DNA of 64,000 nucleotides from Macrobrachium rosenbergii (lineage: Eukaryota; Arthropoda; Malacostraca; Decapoda; Palaemonidae). The stretch covers positions 33,118,243 through 33,182,242 of the forward strand of contig NC_089744.1 of assembly GCF_040412425.1 (NCBI RefSeq), read 5' to 3'. Shown here piece by piece: positions 10,339-21,639 of this stretch. Position numbers and translations under genes: made by a program. The notes below the pieces were generated by a model. That model saw nothing but the letters and a program-made list of their open reading frames with translations, ran no database searches and had not been told where the DNA came from. The number at the start of each line of letters is the position of its first letter. Position 1 is the first letter of the stretch.

Positions 10339-10830
10339 CTACCATAGCTTCTGCTGTAGGCCTTGTATTCTTGTTGGTGTCAGGCTCATGGCAGCACAGT
10401 GAAAATCAACTTTATCATCACTGTCACCAAGATAGCTGAAATTGTTTTCGTGCTGAATGAAATTATGAAGCACACAGATACTTTTAGCTATTGCCCAAGA
10501 TGCCTTAGTGTTTGTCCTCAATGCTGTTGTACACCAAATTTCAAAGCTAGTATTCCAAAGGCTATCGAGGGTAAGGCCTCCTTAGATTGGGCTTTAATTG
10601 AAAAGCTTCATCTCCTATGAGATAAACTGGTACTTTGAGTGCAGTATTCGGTATTTTGCAAGGCTGGGTACTGGCAATTGACTTTGTTTGACTTAGTGTA
10701 AAGGGAGCTAATTCAAAATGACTCGAGTCAAATGATTCTTCATGGATTGAATCGAATCGATTTACTTGGTGTAAACGCACAGTCTCTTGTTCTGTGAATC
10801 GCTGCACATTTGCCGCAGCACGGGTCAGCT
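10339..10830 (-). pseudogene. Second Harbinger transposase relic
   Basis: On the minus strand, VYLIGDEAFQLKPNLRRPYP (about 10640-10580) is the region around the second catalytic Asp of HARBI1-like transposases. ICVLHNFIQHENN (about 10480-10440) is the C-terminal motif. The segment between them, which should hold the catalytic Glu (ENxFG), is reduced to a few degenerate codons, so this copy is dead. It differs from the 4943-5640 copy (DEAFQLK against DDAFPLS) and belongs to another family member. Confidence 0.65.
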
Positions 10831-12042
10831 ATTGCTTCAGCAGGGCATTTCTGTCGTATGTTACCCTACTTTTGACAAAAAGAAACAGTGGCGTGATGTC
10901 TTTTACATTATATGCTCTACTCTAGCTTTATCTTATGATCCCTATAAATGAAGTCTAACAATTGGATGACATATTATTATGTAATACTAAGTATTTCCAA
11001 AGGATGGTTTATATAAAATACCTGCAATCTTGTATTGAACATTCTCAATATTCTGCAGAGATTTATTTCTTGCTATCTGGTTGTTAAGATCTTCCTTTGA
11101 TTCTTCACTCGCTCGATACATTACATATAATTTTGGGTGAAAGCTAGTTCTTCCAATTTTATAATTACGTTGTAAGCATTACCAACCTGACATGGATCAT
11201 CAATGTTCAGTTGCATAATGCATAACGATTTTCTTCTCGGTAAATCTGTTGTCAGCGACTTAAATTTTTCCCAATGCCTCGGCTAGGTCTTTCCTTCTTT
11301 GTGTTTTTCTTTGCCACTTCGTTTTTTGTCGGCAAACTGGAGATTCTCTTGGCACACTTTTTCTTCTTCGTAACCACATCAGCACACGAAAAATTCCTTA
11401 CTCATCTTTCACCTCATCCGCTATTACAAAAATATTAACTATCGGCCCTAGTGTCAACCCCAATTTGTCTTTCTAAGTTTCCTGCTCATTTTTCAGGTGA
11501 TCTCTCAAACTTTCTAATCATCGATACACTTCCCAGATCCAGTTTAATTTTTCTAAATTTTTAGTAGGTTAGCCGTGATTAATCATAATGAGGTCACAGC
11601 ACAGTTTCCAAACAGTCAGAGGCACAGTTTGTTAGGTGCCAGAGGTAAGAGCGAAAAGCAGACCATCCGACCGGACCGCCACCACTACTCGTGGACGTTT
11701 GCGATATGTTTCTATTTCTAAAATTTAATTCTTCTCAGGTTAGCATAATTCTTCATTAGCTTCATTGCTAAAGTGTTCTCCCAATATCTCGTTCGGAAAA
11801 TTTAACTTCTCTCAGTTAGGTTTCTATCCCGATTTTACTCTACGTTCACTTGATTCTTTTCTTATATTCTGTAACAAGTACTTTTGACCTCTTGCTTTAT
11901 GCTAAGATAATTATATTCTTCAAGATTTCCATGATTTGACAGTCTTTTTAAATCCAAATATTGGTTTTTCCTCGTGTTTTAATTCTCTGTATCCTGAGCA
12001 TTTACAACTGCTCTTAATTTTCTAAGTTCTTCAAAGCATTTG
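10831..12042. other. no recognised feature
   Basis: Unassigned, AT-rich, no convincing open frames, TIRs or tandem repeats found by eye. Confidence 0.4.
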
Positions 12043-12046
12043 AGGG

Positions 12047-12458
12047 TGTAAAGGCGTCAAATCGCCTCTCCTTTCTTGTTTCGTTCTTCAAACATACATT
12101 AATCAAGTCATATATGTTACTTGTTGATATTTCAGATTCTTTATGTATCTCATTGTATGCATCATTGTACGGTCTGTCCGCCGATATATATACCTGCCTT
12201 TTACATGTTCTGTACCGCATTTTATATGTCTTTTTATGCCTGTTAAACACAACCTCTGTATGGACGCAGCGGGGGGCCTCAGGTCGCCCGCTGCCTTTCT
12301 GCCCGCTTTCTGTATTATAAACACCTGTCGAGAATAATAAAGGCCTACGGGCTGCTCTATGAGCAAGAGCCCGTGCTGGCACAAGGCCAGCTAAATCTGA
12401 AACAACAACATAATAAAGGATCAGTCTTTCACTTTGACAAATTTTCTTGAACCTCACA
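12047..12458 (+). mobile_element. Solo LTR with 4-bp target duplication
   Basis: 412 bp starting TGTAAAGGCGTCA and ending CCTCACA, closely matching the ends of the 1756-4291 LTRs. It is flanked by AGGG on both sides (12043-12046 and 12459-12462). It includes AATAAAGG (about 12336-12343) and then the double-hairpin module at 12347-12410. A solo LTR arises by recombination between the two LTRs of an element. It belongs to the same superfamily as the gypsy-like element but is only distantly similar internally. Confidence 0.7.
12347..12410 (+). repeat. Double-hairpin module, copy 3
   Basis: First stem ACGGGCT/AGCCCGT with inner GCTC/GAGC, second stem GCTGGC/GCCAGC. Compared with copy 1, the third pair of the first stem has changed from A:T to G:C on both sides, a compensatory change that supports a conserved structure. 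Confidence 0.7.
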
Positions 12459-12472
12459 AGGGCAACTCCTAA

Positions 12473-12881
12473 CAGGGGCGTCATTGGGGGAGGTTGGTGT
12501 CAACTGCCCCCTCAACACTCACCTTGCCCCCCCAAGACCCAAGTTGCCCTCCCCCCAAAGCCTCGACTTGGCCCCCTAACCCCCAAGCCCCAAGAAGTAA
12601 CAGCATGTTTTCTTTTTTAAATGAGCAGTCCTAAATATATATAATTTCTCAAAAATATCATGTTTCTTGATCTTTGTCTGTCTACTACTACCATTGATGA
12701 TGAGATAAAACATATAGTAGTGGGAATATATAATATTTGCTGAAATACCTTGCTCATGTGGCTTCAAAAACCCATAAAATAGCTAAAAAAAAAAAACTCA
12801 GCTGATTAGGCTCGCTTCGCTGGTCAAACCGTCATTGCCACCCCCGACCCCCCGCAACAAAAATCTAAAGTGACGCCCCTG
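12473..12881. mobile_element. Small non-autonomous TIR element (hAT-like ends)
   Basis: The ends CAGGGGCGTCA (12473-12483) and TGACGCCCCTG (12871-12881) are perfect 11-bp inverted repeats, of the CAGGGGCG type common in hAT elements. The 409-bp interior is non-coding, with C-rich runs on the left and an A10 run. A clean 8-bp target duplication is not visible (ACTCCTAA against AGTCTTCT), so the class is tentative. Confidence 0.6.
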
Positions 12882-12891
12882 AGTCTTCTAA

Positions 12892-14483
12892 CCATACATG
12901 CGTAGGTGCCTCCAAATAGCTTACTTATTGTAATTAGTTACAGCACTAGGGGGAGTAAGCAAATAAACTTTTATGGATTCGCTGTCTTACACTACAACAT
13001 CGATATACACTTAACTTTCCGTGCATCCCGTTCATCCGTTCCTTAAGTCCAAAATTTTAATTTTTCAGATTTTACTTACTGCGATGTCAGTGAAAAGCCA
13101 TATTCTCTTATGCAAACTCAGTAACCATCATTGTGTTTACTGACAGAAACCCCTGTTTCCAGTCTTCAGGGGTCAGTACTCTTTCGTCGCATCATTTATT
13201 TATAGTTTTGTAATTCCTCCTAAAAAACCTTGTCAACCTCACTTTAGTTCTAATGGCCTCCTAAAGCCCTTCATTTGGTTAGTCCTTTTGGCGGCCGCTT
13301 TTTATCTTGTAGGCCGTAACCACGTGTAACAGGCATATCTTTAATTTTGCATTTATTAGTTCATAAAGATCATGGAATTGCTGCGCGTCATTTTTATAAG
13401 TGCAAAATCTCAGTCATCACGATCAGTCAGCCACTAACGCGAGAACTGAGGCGAAAACCTCCACCACGTCCGAGTATGATAGCGAGCCTCTCACATTCCA
13501 CGCTTCCTAATTCAAAACCGCGATCGGTGCATGTTTGTCTTTTTGTGCTTAGTTTCACGAAGAGTCTCCTGATTTCTTCGAGGCTTCTGTATAGTGACAC
13601 CAGAGGTATTATAACCCTAGGAACTTGTCTCGTTTTAATAGAAATAAGAGTGAGAGCTCTGGTAAACGAAATATTTAGTTATTAAATAGGCTACTCGCCT
13701 TGACGAGGCATCCTAACCCGCGTTAGGCTTGAATGCGTTGGTGGTTAGGCTAGAAGCCTGCCGGAGACGTTTGAAATGTCGGAAAACTTTGAAGGGAAAC
13801 AGTTATGGTTCTGTATTCTTTTTATTAAAAAGCAAGTTTAGTAGACTAGGCCTATCCATCCCATTATGATCAGGCCTCCTTTGATTGTAGACCAGGGGAA
13901 GGGTCTCGATTAGGCAACTCCACAGGTAGGCCTAACCTACGATGGTAAGACAAGCCTAGACCCAGACAAAGTTGTCCAGAAATTGATCGGTATAAAATAC
14001 TAATAAATTCGAAGGTGTTAGGGTAGCGTAAACCAGCTTTGTGGCACATTAAATAGTTAGGACCATAGGATAGGCCCAAGTCTAGTCTGCAAACCAAAAT
14101 GCCGTTCTTCCCCGTCAGTCTGCCATCTGCCACCTCAGGCGAGGCCAGAAGAGGGAGATCTTGAAAACAATCAGATTTTAAGAACTGAATAGGCCTACAG
14201 TATTTGCAGAGTATTGAGAACCAGATTTCAAATAATCTATCTTATGTTCAAGCGCTTAGGCCTGGACATTTTGACTTAATGAAATGTCATCCAGGTGTGA
14301 GAGATGTAATTCATAAGAATCCCAAGATGAATCTAACCTAGAATGGGGGGGCATACAGTCTAAGATAAACGTCTTGTCACCAACTACGCTATTTCTCTTG
14401 TCAAAGATATGCTCACTTAGAACAATAGGCCTAGGCTAATGCCCTGCTGGAGAGAGGGACGATGATCCATGCTCTAGCAGATG
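12892..14483. other. no recognised feature
   Basis: No family recognised. The open frames at 13347-13685 (+) and 13870-14133 (-) have no features of real genes. Many AGGCCTA-type words occur from 13680 to 14430 but form no clear array. Confidence 0.35.
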
Positions 14484-14622
14484 TTCCCTATAGGGAGGAA
14501 GTGCCATCAGTGCACCTCATGCAATGCATTGTAGGCATTACTTAAGGTTCATTGCCACCCCTTTCATTTTTCTGACCTTACCCATACTCATATTCTCTCT
14601 TTCTTCTATCTTAACTTTCTGC
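14484..14622 (+). repeat. SINE-like repeat, copy 2 (5' part)
   Basis: CTATAGGGAGGAAGTGCCATCAGTGCACCTCATGC and onward parallels 10036-10140, including TGTAGGCATTACT and the ATATTCTCTCTTTCTTC region. It stops just before the LINE endonuclease block. Confidence 0.6.
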
Positions 14623-14644
14623 CCTTTGAGGAAGTCAGTTTCTA

Positions 14645-15083
14645 GACAGTAAAGGGAAATTAATTGAAGATCGTATTGACAGGAATGATGTTACCTTATA
14701 TAAAAATGGGTCAGTGACTTTCCACAATATTGTTGATAGCCATTTCTCTGCACTGGACCTTAGTATTTCTTCAACAAGTATCCACCTTGATTTTAATTGG
14801 TCTGTTAATGAAAATTTAAATGGAAGTGATCACTACCCGATCCACTTGAAATATGCTGTAAATGCCCCAACTGAAGTTTTACTTAAGTGGAAGGTGGAGG
14901 ACGCAGACTGGGATAAATTGAGTAAGGGTGTCAATCTAGATAGGGAGTTTGAGTCCTTTCATTCTCATCTAGATGCTCATGATTACTTTATTGAATCTAC
15001 TTTGAAGAGTGCTGAAGGCTTGATTCCAAAAGCAAAAGGCAAACCTTGTAGACCTGCAGTTCCCTGCTGGAATAAGACGTGGT
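14645..15083 (+). pseudogene. LINE endonuclease domain, 3'-truncated by DIRS
   Basis: This is the C-terminal half of an APE-type endonuclease/exonuclease/phosphatase domain of a non-LTR retrotransposon, the enzyme that nicks the target DNA. DSKGKLIEDRIDRNDV, then SALDLSISSTSIHLDF and NGSDHYPIHL are the typical blocks, including the SDH catalytic region (about 14838). The frame is open across the interval and continues to PCWNKTW. It is then cut at 15083, exactly where the first DIRS terminal repeat begins. The same LINE appears to resume at 24011 with its RNase H, suggesting that the DIRS array landed in this LINE and that the RT part was lost. Confidence 0.75.
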
Positions 15084-15344
15084 TTGTTTCGACACAATAT
15101 ACAAACCCTCGGTCCTTTACATTAGGGATTACTTTCAGGTGTAGGCTGGAAACGGCCGTTGAACTTCAAACAAGGTGGTTAGGCAGTTAACTACTGTCCG
15201 GGAAGCGGGAGAACCACCTGCCCGGATGTAAACATTCCAATTTGCTTTTGGCCGTCGTGGAATGCGGACATTGTTTCTTCGCTCTCTGCCTGACTTCCTC
15301 TTTTCAACCTTTTTGGTGGGAAAATTAATTGTTTTCTTTGTAGC

Positions 15345-16032
15345 ATGAATGTTGATAAACCTTCTAAAACCTCCTATCCCCAGCGTGTGTGTCCTGGGGT
15401 AGGAGGTAAGAAATGTAACACCTTTGGGTCTAGCGTTGACACAGACCCACATGCCCTCTGCCCATCTTGCAGGGGCGTGTGTGTTCGCGCGACACTCCTT
15501 GTAGCAAGTGTTGTTCTTGGTCTCCCGAGCAATGGAAGAGGTTTGAAGGGAGGAGACACTACCGTCGGAAGCTAGCCAAGGAATTGTCCAAGGGTAACAC
15601 GCCACCGACGACTCCAGTGGTGGCTAACGTGTCGGGTTCCTTTCTCCCTCCATGTGAACTTCCCCTGCTTGATCCCTCTCCCTTGGGTGAGGACTCCCCC
15701 TTCCCTTCCTCATTCATTTCATCAGGTATGGAAGGGCATGGGGGGGCCGTTGATCAGGACATCCTCTCAGGGGTCTCTTCTCGTTCTGGGGGGAAATTTT
15801 TTCCCCCAGAACAAGCAGAGACTTCCCAGCCTAACCTGACTTTTTCCTCAGGTTTTGGGATGGATAGCCAGGTGTCTGACCTATCCTTGGCTTGGCTACA
15901 CCTGGGTCTACCTGGCATTCTGTCACTGGAGAGCCTGATATCTCATCTGTCTGGCGCTCCAGTGACAACACATGCGGCAACCACAGTCACCACCACCTCT
16001 GTTACCATGTTGGGATTTTCTAAGCTACCCAT
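15345..16032 (+). pseudogene. DIRS Gag N-terminal fragment (first partial copy)
   Basis: Starts ATG at 15345 and reads SYPQRVCPGVGGKKC, then a Cys-rich segment DPHALCPSCRG, a Trp-rich CSWSPEQWKRF (after a frameshift near 15467), then a Pro/Ser-rich region. It parallels 16549-17215 almost line by line and stops abruptly at 16032, where the next terminal repeat starts. Confidence 0.75.
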
Positions 16033-16283
16033 TTGTTCCGACACAATATACAAACCCTCGGTCCTTTACATTAGGGATTACTTTCAGGCGTAGGCTAGAA
16101 ACGGCTGTTGAACTTCGAACAAGGTGGTTAGGCAGTTAACTACTGTCCGGGAGGCGGGAGTACCACCTGCCCGGATGTAAACATTCCAATTTGCTTTCAG
16201 CCTTCCTAGCGCATGGACATTGTTCTTCGCCGTTCTCTGCCTGACAGCTTTCTTTTTCTGCATCATTGGTGGTAAACTTACTC
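16033..16283 (+). repeat. Bare DIRS left terminal repeat
   Basis: A 251-bp copy of the left terminal repeat with no following coding sequence. It is sandwiched between the partial copy and the full element and ends at GGTAAACTTACTC. Confidence 0.75.
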
Positions 16284-16510
16284 TTGTTCCGACACAATAT
16301 ACAAACCTTCGGTTCTTTATATTAGGGGATTACTTTCAGGCATAGGCTGGAAATGGCCGTTGAACTTCAAACAAGGTGGTTAGGCAGTTAACTACTGTCC
16401 GGGAGACGGGAGTACCGCCTGCCCGGATGTAAACATTCCAATTTGCTTTCGGCCATCGTAGCGCTCGGACGTTGTTCTTCGCCTCTCTCTGCCTGACAGC
16501 TATATTTCTA
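16284..16510 (+). repeat. Left ITR of full DIRS element A
   Basis: Contains ACAAGGTGGTTAGGCAGTTA and CGGATGTAAACATTCCAATT. Its reverse complement is recognisable at 23851-23975. Confidence 0.75.
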
Positions 16511-16548
16511 CTTTTCGGAGGGAAATTATCTCTTTTTTGTATTTTGTA

Positions 16549-19500
16549 ATGGAGAAATCATCTAAACCCTCCTATCCCCAGCGTGTGTGTCCCGGGGTAG
16601 GGGGTAAAAAGTGCAACTTTTAGATCTAGAGTCAACGTGGACCCACACGCCCTCTGTACATCTTGCAAGGGGCGTGTGTGTTCACGTGAAAACCCCTGTA
16701 GTGAGTGTTGTTCTTGGTCCTCCGAGCAATGGGGTAAGTTCTCAGGAGGAGGCGTTACCGTCGTAAGCCTACCAAGGAGTCGTCTGAGGGAAATACGCCC
16801 CGACGACTCCAGTGGTGGCGAATGTGTCGGGCTCGTTTCTCCCCCCCGGTGAACTTCCCCTGCTTGCTCCCTCTCCCTCGGGTGAGGACTCCCCCTCCCC
16901 TTCCTCTTACATTTCATCGTTTGTGGAAGGGGGAGGGGAGAGTTGGACCGAGACATCCTCTCTGAAGTCCCTTCCCGTCCGGAGAGGAGTTTTTCCCTCC
17001 GAGCATCAGTAGAGGCTTCGTACTGACCCAACTTTTCGCTTCAGGTCTCGGGCTGGATAGCCAGACACCGACCCCAAGTTCATCCTGGCTACACCTGGGC
17101 CTACCTGGCACGTCACTGGAGGGATTGGCTCCTCTGCCCCCCGCTCCAGTCACGACTCACTCGGCAACGACAGTCACTACTACAACCGTCACCATGTCGA
17201 GGTTTGCCCAGCTCCCGGTGTCAGTTGCATCGCATCTAGACACCCAAGTGTCTGCGTCACCTGCGATGCAACACGCTGTTCCGCTGCCTCCTGGCTTCCT
17301 GGCTCCTTTCACGCGTGCTGGCCCCGCCTACATGGTGACGTCATCATACCCATATGTGACTGTTGCTGACCCTGGCCTGTCCACGACTTTTGTTCCTCGT
17401 CTGACTTTGCCCTTCTCTGTTCAGTCCCCATCCCTGACCCTTGGCCCAACTTGTCGGGAGGGGCGGTGCATTCCTGGAAGCCCACTTTGATGGTGAAGAA
17501 GAAGAAGGCAAATACTGGGAAGGTCTATAGGAAGCCTTCTGCTGCAGCCCCCTCCTGTTGTTCCTGAGTCTGCTCTTCTTCCTGGCTTGGGGTCTTCCGG
17601 CATTCCTGAAGCAGATGGTGAAGAAGAAGAAGAGGAGGAGGTATAGGAAGGAAGAAGTCTGCTCTTCTTCCGCTTCTCCTTCCGAGGCCCAAAGAATAAG
17701 CCTCCCCACCCCCCAAAGAAGCCTCGCACCGACGCTTCTAAGGGTGTGCCTCATTCCACAGGGAAGGCAGTGGGATCTCTCTTTGGCTCTTCCCGATCCT
17801 CGGATCAGGGAACCACTGCCCTGGCCTCCGGGCCAGTGGCACTGGGAGCCAATGGCGTGCAGACCAAGGTCTGCACTCCCCCGCCGCTCCTAAGAAACTT
17901 CCTGCATCTAAGGCCAGCGAGTCCGCATCGGACTCTCGCTCGCGAGTTGCTCCGAGTACCCGGGTCCCCAAGGAGAACCGGGTACCCCAGTCTGATACGG
18001 GAGAAACTTCTCGCCGTACAGACCAGGGCGTGGGGCGAGAGAAAGAGCCAGGGCATGCAGGTGCTCCGTCTCTTCCTGCTGGCACTCCTTCAGGTGCCAA
18101 GTCAGGTTCTGGGATAGTGCTTCAGCCCGGAGGGCTTGAACGCAAGGAGAGGTAGGGAAGAAGTCCCCTACTCAGTCTTCCCGAGGCTCCGTCCTCGAAG
18201 AAAACTGGGGCATGTCCAGAGGACAGCGCAAGCTCACGCCAGCCAGCCGTGCGCTCGACTCCTCCCAGTCCCCGGCCAATCGCGCGGCCAGCTTGGCTCG
18301 GGGTAGGCGAGTGCGCGGCTCGGCTCTCGCATGCCGCTCCGCTCCCCTCGGGAGATTGCTTCGCCTGGGCTAAAGCAGCCTCCTCGACCCGGGGGCTTGT
18401 CATCACCACGGGTTGGTGACTGCTCTCAGCCCACTGCCTCTGCTGGTTCTGCCAGTAAAGCCAGTGGGAGTGCCTGATCTTCCTCGCCTGTCCCCTCCAC
18501 CCCTTTGGTTTCTTCCAGGGTGCACGAGTCGGAGAGGAGGAACTCTGGGGAGTGTTCTCCTTAGAGTTCTACTGCATGGGGATACGTACCTGGCTCGGTT
18601 CTCGGCTCGACCAGGTCCTACGCCCGCGTAGTTCAGGAAGGTCCACAGGGGTCTGCCGAGGTTCTCCCTCCTGCGGGGAGAGTAGTTCGGGAGGACCGCA
18701 CTCTGGAAGGACTGGAGGGTCCTCTGCCCCAGGATGCGGACACCCCCGAAATACAGAGGACTTTTGCGGAGGTTATCGCGCTGATTCGTCAGCACAATGA
18801 CCTCGGGGAAAGGACCATGGCCTTGTCTGTGGATCATCTGTCGCGCCTTGAATCCTTCTGGGGACCCAAGAAGGAACCCAAGGCTTCGGTGGGGCTGCTG
18901 TGGTCCACGCTTGCCGAGGGGGCACTCGACCAGGTGAACGGTCTTGTGTCTGATCAAGACAGTTCGCTTCGTTCGAGCTGCTCGGACAAGCTTCTTCTTC
19001 CTCCTCTGCCTCGACAGAAGCGCTTCTACGTACCAGTGGAAGGGGCGTTGCTGACTAAGCAGGTTGACCCAGACCTGACTCGTTTGGATCCAGGTCTGTC
19101 GTTGCAGCAATTGACTGCAGAGAGTATCTCCCTCTCTCAGCAAGAAGCTGCAACCCTGTAAGCCACCGCCATGGCGGGCTTCCAAGCAGTCTCCTGGCTC
19201 GATCTGTGGTCCTTCACAGTATCGAAGGTAGCTGCTTCCTCAGGCGCTATTGTACCTGGGGAGGATTCCGCCTTTGGGAGACTGTGCCAGTCTGGGGGTA
19301 GGGCTATCTCCTACCTCGCCCACCAGACTGCAAACCTGTGGGTGAACCTTGTGCTAAAGCAAAGGGATGTCGTTCTCTCTCGTTTTGCCAGGTCTGTAGG
19401 TCCCGAGTCAGCTATCGCCCTGCAGAATGGACCATTGCTGGGTTCCTCCTCTCTCTTCCCCAGAGAGCTGGTGGACGCCACGGTGGACAAGCGCCGTGCC

Positions 19501-19926
19501 GATGGCAGCAACTGGCTTGCCCACCAGGCAGTGGCCAAGACCTCCGGGTCTTCGCATCCCACTGCGGCCAGGTCTTCAGGCCAGGCTGGCACTTCCTTGG
19601 TCCCTAAGAAGTCCCAGTCTTCGAAGGGGTCCCGAGGAAACACCCAGCCTTCTTCTTCCTCGAGAAGGGGGGTCACTCCCGCCCTTTTCAGCCCACTTTC
19701 CAAGCCGGTAAAGGGGGCAAGGGTAAGAAGAAGAAGGGGAAACGCTAGAGGCGGTGTTCCCCCCCAAAAGCTGCGGAAGGTGGGGGGTTGCCTGTCGAGC
19801 CATTGGGCAACTTGGCAGCGACATGGAGCCGAGACCTGGATAGTGGATGTCCTTTGGGAGGGATATCTACTACCCTTCGAGTCTCGGCCTCCCCTCACCT
19901 ACTCTCCGGTCCATCTCCAGACATAA
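16549..19926 (+). pseudogene. DIRS Gag-like protein, element A
   Basis: Gag packages DIRS RNA. The ATG at 16549 gives MEKSSKPSYPQRVCPGVGG and then a Cys-rich motif, DPHALCTSCKG...CSRENPCSECCSW (about 16640-16725). The order C-x2-C, C-x5-C-x2-C is shared with the other DIRS families in this window. A Pro/Ser/Thr-rich linker (17125-17490) and Lys-rich runs (17490-17650) follow, then a conserved C-terminal domain: PDLTRLDPGLSLQQL (about 19070-19110), RAISYLAHQTANLWVNL (about 19303-19350), ALQNGPLLGSSSLFPRELVD (about 19420-19480). Several frameshifts and stops break it (after 16620, near 17490, and at 19159). The gap at 19160 between the two C-terminal blocks is a single stop followed by the same frame family. 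Confidence 0.7.
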
Positions 19927-19944
19927 GTTCCAGGTTCGTCGAAG

Positions 19945-21446
19945 GACACCGCACTACAGCAAGAAGTGCAAGCCATGCTGAGCAAGGATGCTGTAGAAGT
20001 TGTGTCGGACCAGTCTCCAGGCTTTTACAGCCTTGTCTTTCTCGTAGAGAAAGCTTCAGGGGGATGGAGACCGGTCATAGACCTCTCTCCCTTGAACCGT
20101 TTCGTTCTCCAGACTCGGTTCACGATGAAAACAGCGCAAACTGTGCTGGCCTCCATCGGGGAGAATGACTTCATGCTTACGGTGGACCTGAAGGATGTGT
20201 ATTTCCAAATACCCATCCATCTGTCCTCTCGCAAGTACCTCCGCTTTGTCCTCAGGGAGTCGGTCTTCCAATTCAGGGCACTTTGCTTCGGGCTCTCGAC
20301 CGCTCCCCAGGTGTTCACGAGAGTATTCTTCCTCGTGTTAGCTTGGGCCCACTCCCACGGGATATGTCTTCTGAGGTATCTCGATGACTGGCTAGTCCTG
20401 GTGAGCTCTCACTCGCAGTTGCTACAGGACAGGGATCAGCTCCTCGAGTTTTGCTGAGATCTAGGGATCATGGTAAATCTGGAGAAGTCAGATCTCACCC
20501 CCAAGCAGAGGATAAAGTACCTGGGCATGCTGATAGATACGGTGGCAGCGAAAGTCTTTCCCTCGGACTCTCGTATCAGCAAGTTCAGGCAGGCAGCACA
20601 GCTGTTCCTGTCACGGCAGGAGCAGCCAGCTCGGGAATGGCAAGTCGTCATCGGTCACCTGTCGTCTTTGGAGAAGCTAGTACCTCATGGGCGTCTTCAC
20701 CTGAGGTCTCTCCACTGGAGACTGAAGGAGTATTGATCCCAGTCCCAAGACCCCCAGTCCTTCCTCATCCCTCTTTCCGAGGAGGTGAGGAAGGACCTTC
20801 ACTGGTGGTTAGACGACAGGAACCTCTTGATAGGAGTATCCCTGCATATTCCCCCTCCGGACATGCTTCTGTTTTTGGACACATTGACCGAGGGATGGGG
20901 CGCACACCTGGAGGAGTTGCTGACTTCAGGAGTATGGCACTGAGACGACGAGCACCTACACATCAACATCCTAGAACTCAAGACGGCCTTCCTGGCCCTC
21001 CAAGAGTTCTGGGATCGAGTGATGGGACACTCCGTGGTACTGATGAGCGACAATACCACAGTAGTGGCATACGTCAACAAGCAGGGGGATTGGTGTCCCA
21101 CCAGCTTCATCAGTTGACGATGCAGGTGCACGAGTGGACCGTGGCTCACTCGGTAGAGCTGTCAGCCAGGTACATTCCAGGCAAGAGGAATGTCGTGGCA
21201 GACAAGCTCAGCCGCCAAAGCCAGGTGGTAGGGACCGAATGGTCCCTCCATCAGGAAGTAGTGGAAAGGCTGTTCGACCTGTGGGGGCGTCCAGCCATCG
21301 ATCTGTTCACCACCCGGCACAACAGAAAGCTCCAGGTCTTCTGTTCTGTCGTGCCGGACCCATGGGCCGCTGCTGAGGACGCGTTCCAACACCCGTGGGA
21401 CAATCTCGATGCATACGCCTTTCCCCCGTTCTGTCTGATTCACTGA
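19945..21446 (+). pseudogene. DIRS reverse transcriptase / RNase H, element A
   Basis: Reverse transcriptase with RNase H makes the DNA copy. Motifs in order: GGWRPVIDLSPLN (about 20060), LTVDLKDVYFQIPIH (catalytic D, about 20180), FRALCFGLSTAPQVFTRV, and the catalytic RYLDDWL box (about 20375). Then KYLGMLID (about 20515), HWWLDDRNLL, and RNase H with HINILELKTAFL (E, about 20960) and LMSDNTTVVAYV (D, about 21045). The frame is constant from 19966 to about 21085 except for three TGA stops (20455, 20734, 20941). A one-base loss in a G run at 21084-21088 then shifts it. The downstream part reads VADKLSRQSQVVGTEW and ends at 21446. Two of these stops fit TGG-to-TGA and one fits CGA-to-TGA change. 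Confidence 0.85.
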
Positions 21447-21639
21447 GTGATCAGCCGAGTGATGATCACCCCGAATCTCAGAATGATTCTGGTGGCACCC
21501 AAATGGCCCCAGGCCGTTTGGTACCCGGACCTGCTAGCTCTCCTCTCCGAGGCGCCAAGAGAGATTCCCCCCTGGCCCAACCTCCTGCGTCAACCTCACG
21601 CAGAGCGGTTCCACCTGGCAGTGCATTCCCTGTGTCTTC

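Noticed and set aside
17344..18100. Long minus-strand open frames over the Pro/Ser-rich Gag region
   Set aside because: They are mirror frames of GC-rich Gag sequence; the plus-strand reading is the one collinear with the first Gag copy and other DIRS.
20451..21100. 331-codon open frame taken as one protein
   Set aside because: Only its last part (from about 21100) is real RNase H-region sequence; the first two thirds is an alternate frame of the RT/RNase H seen in frame with catalytic motifs.
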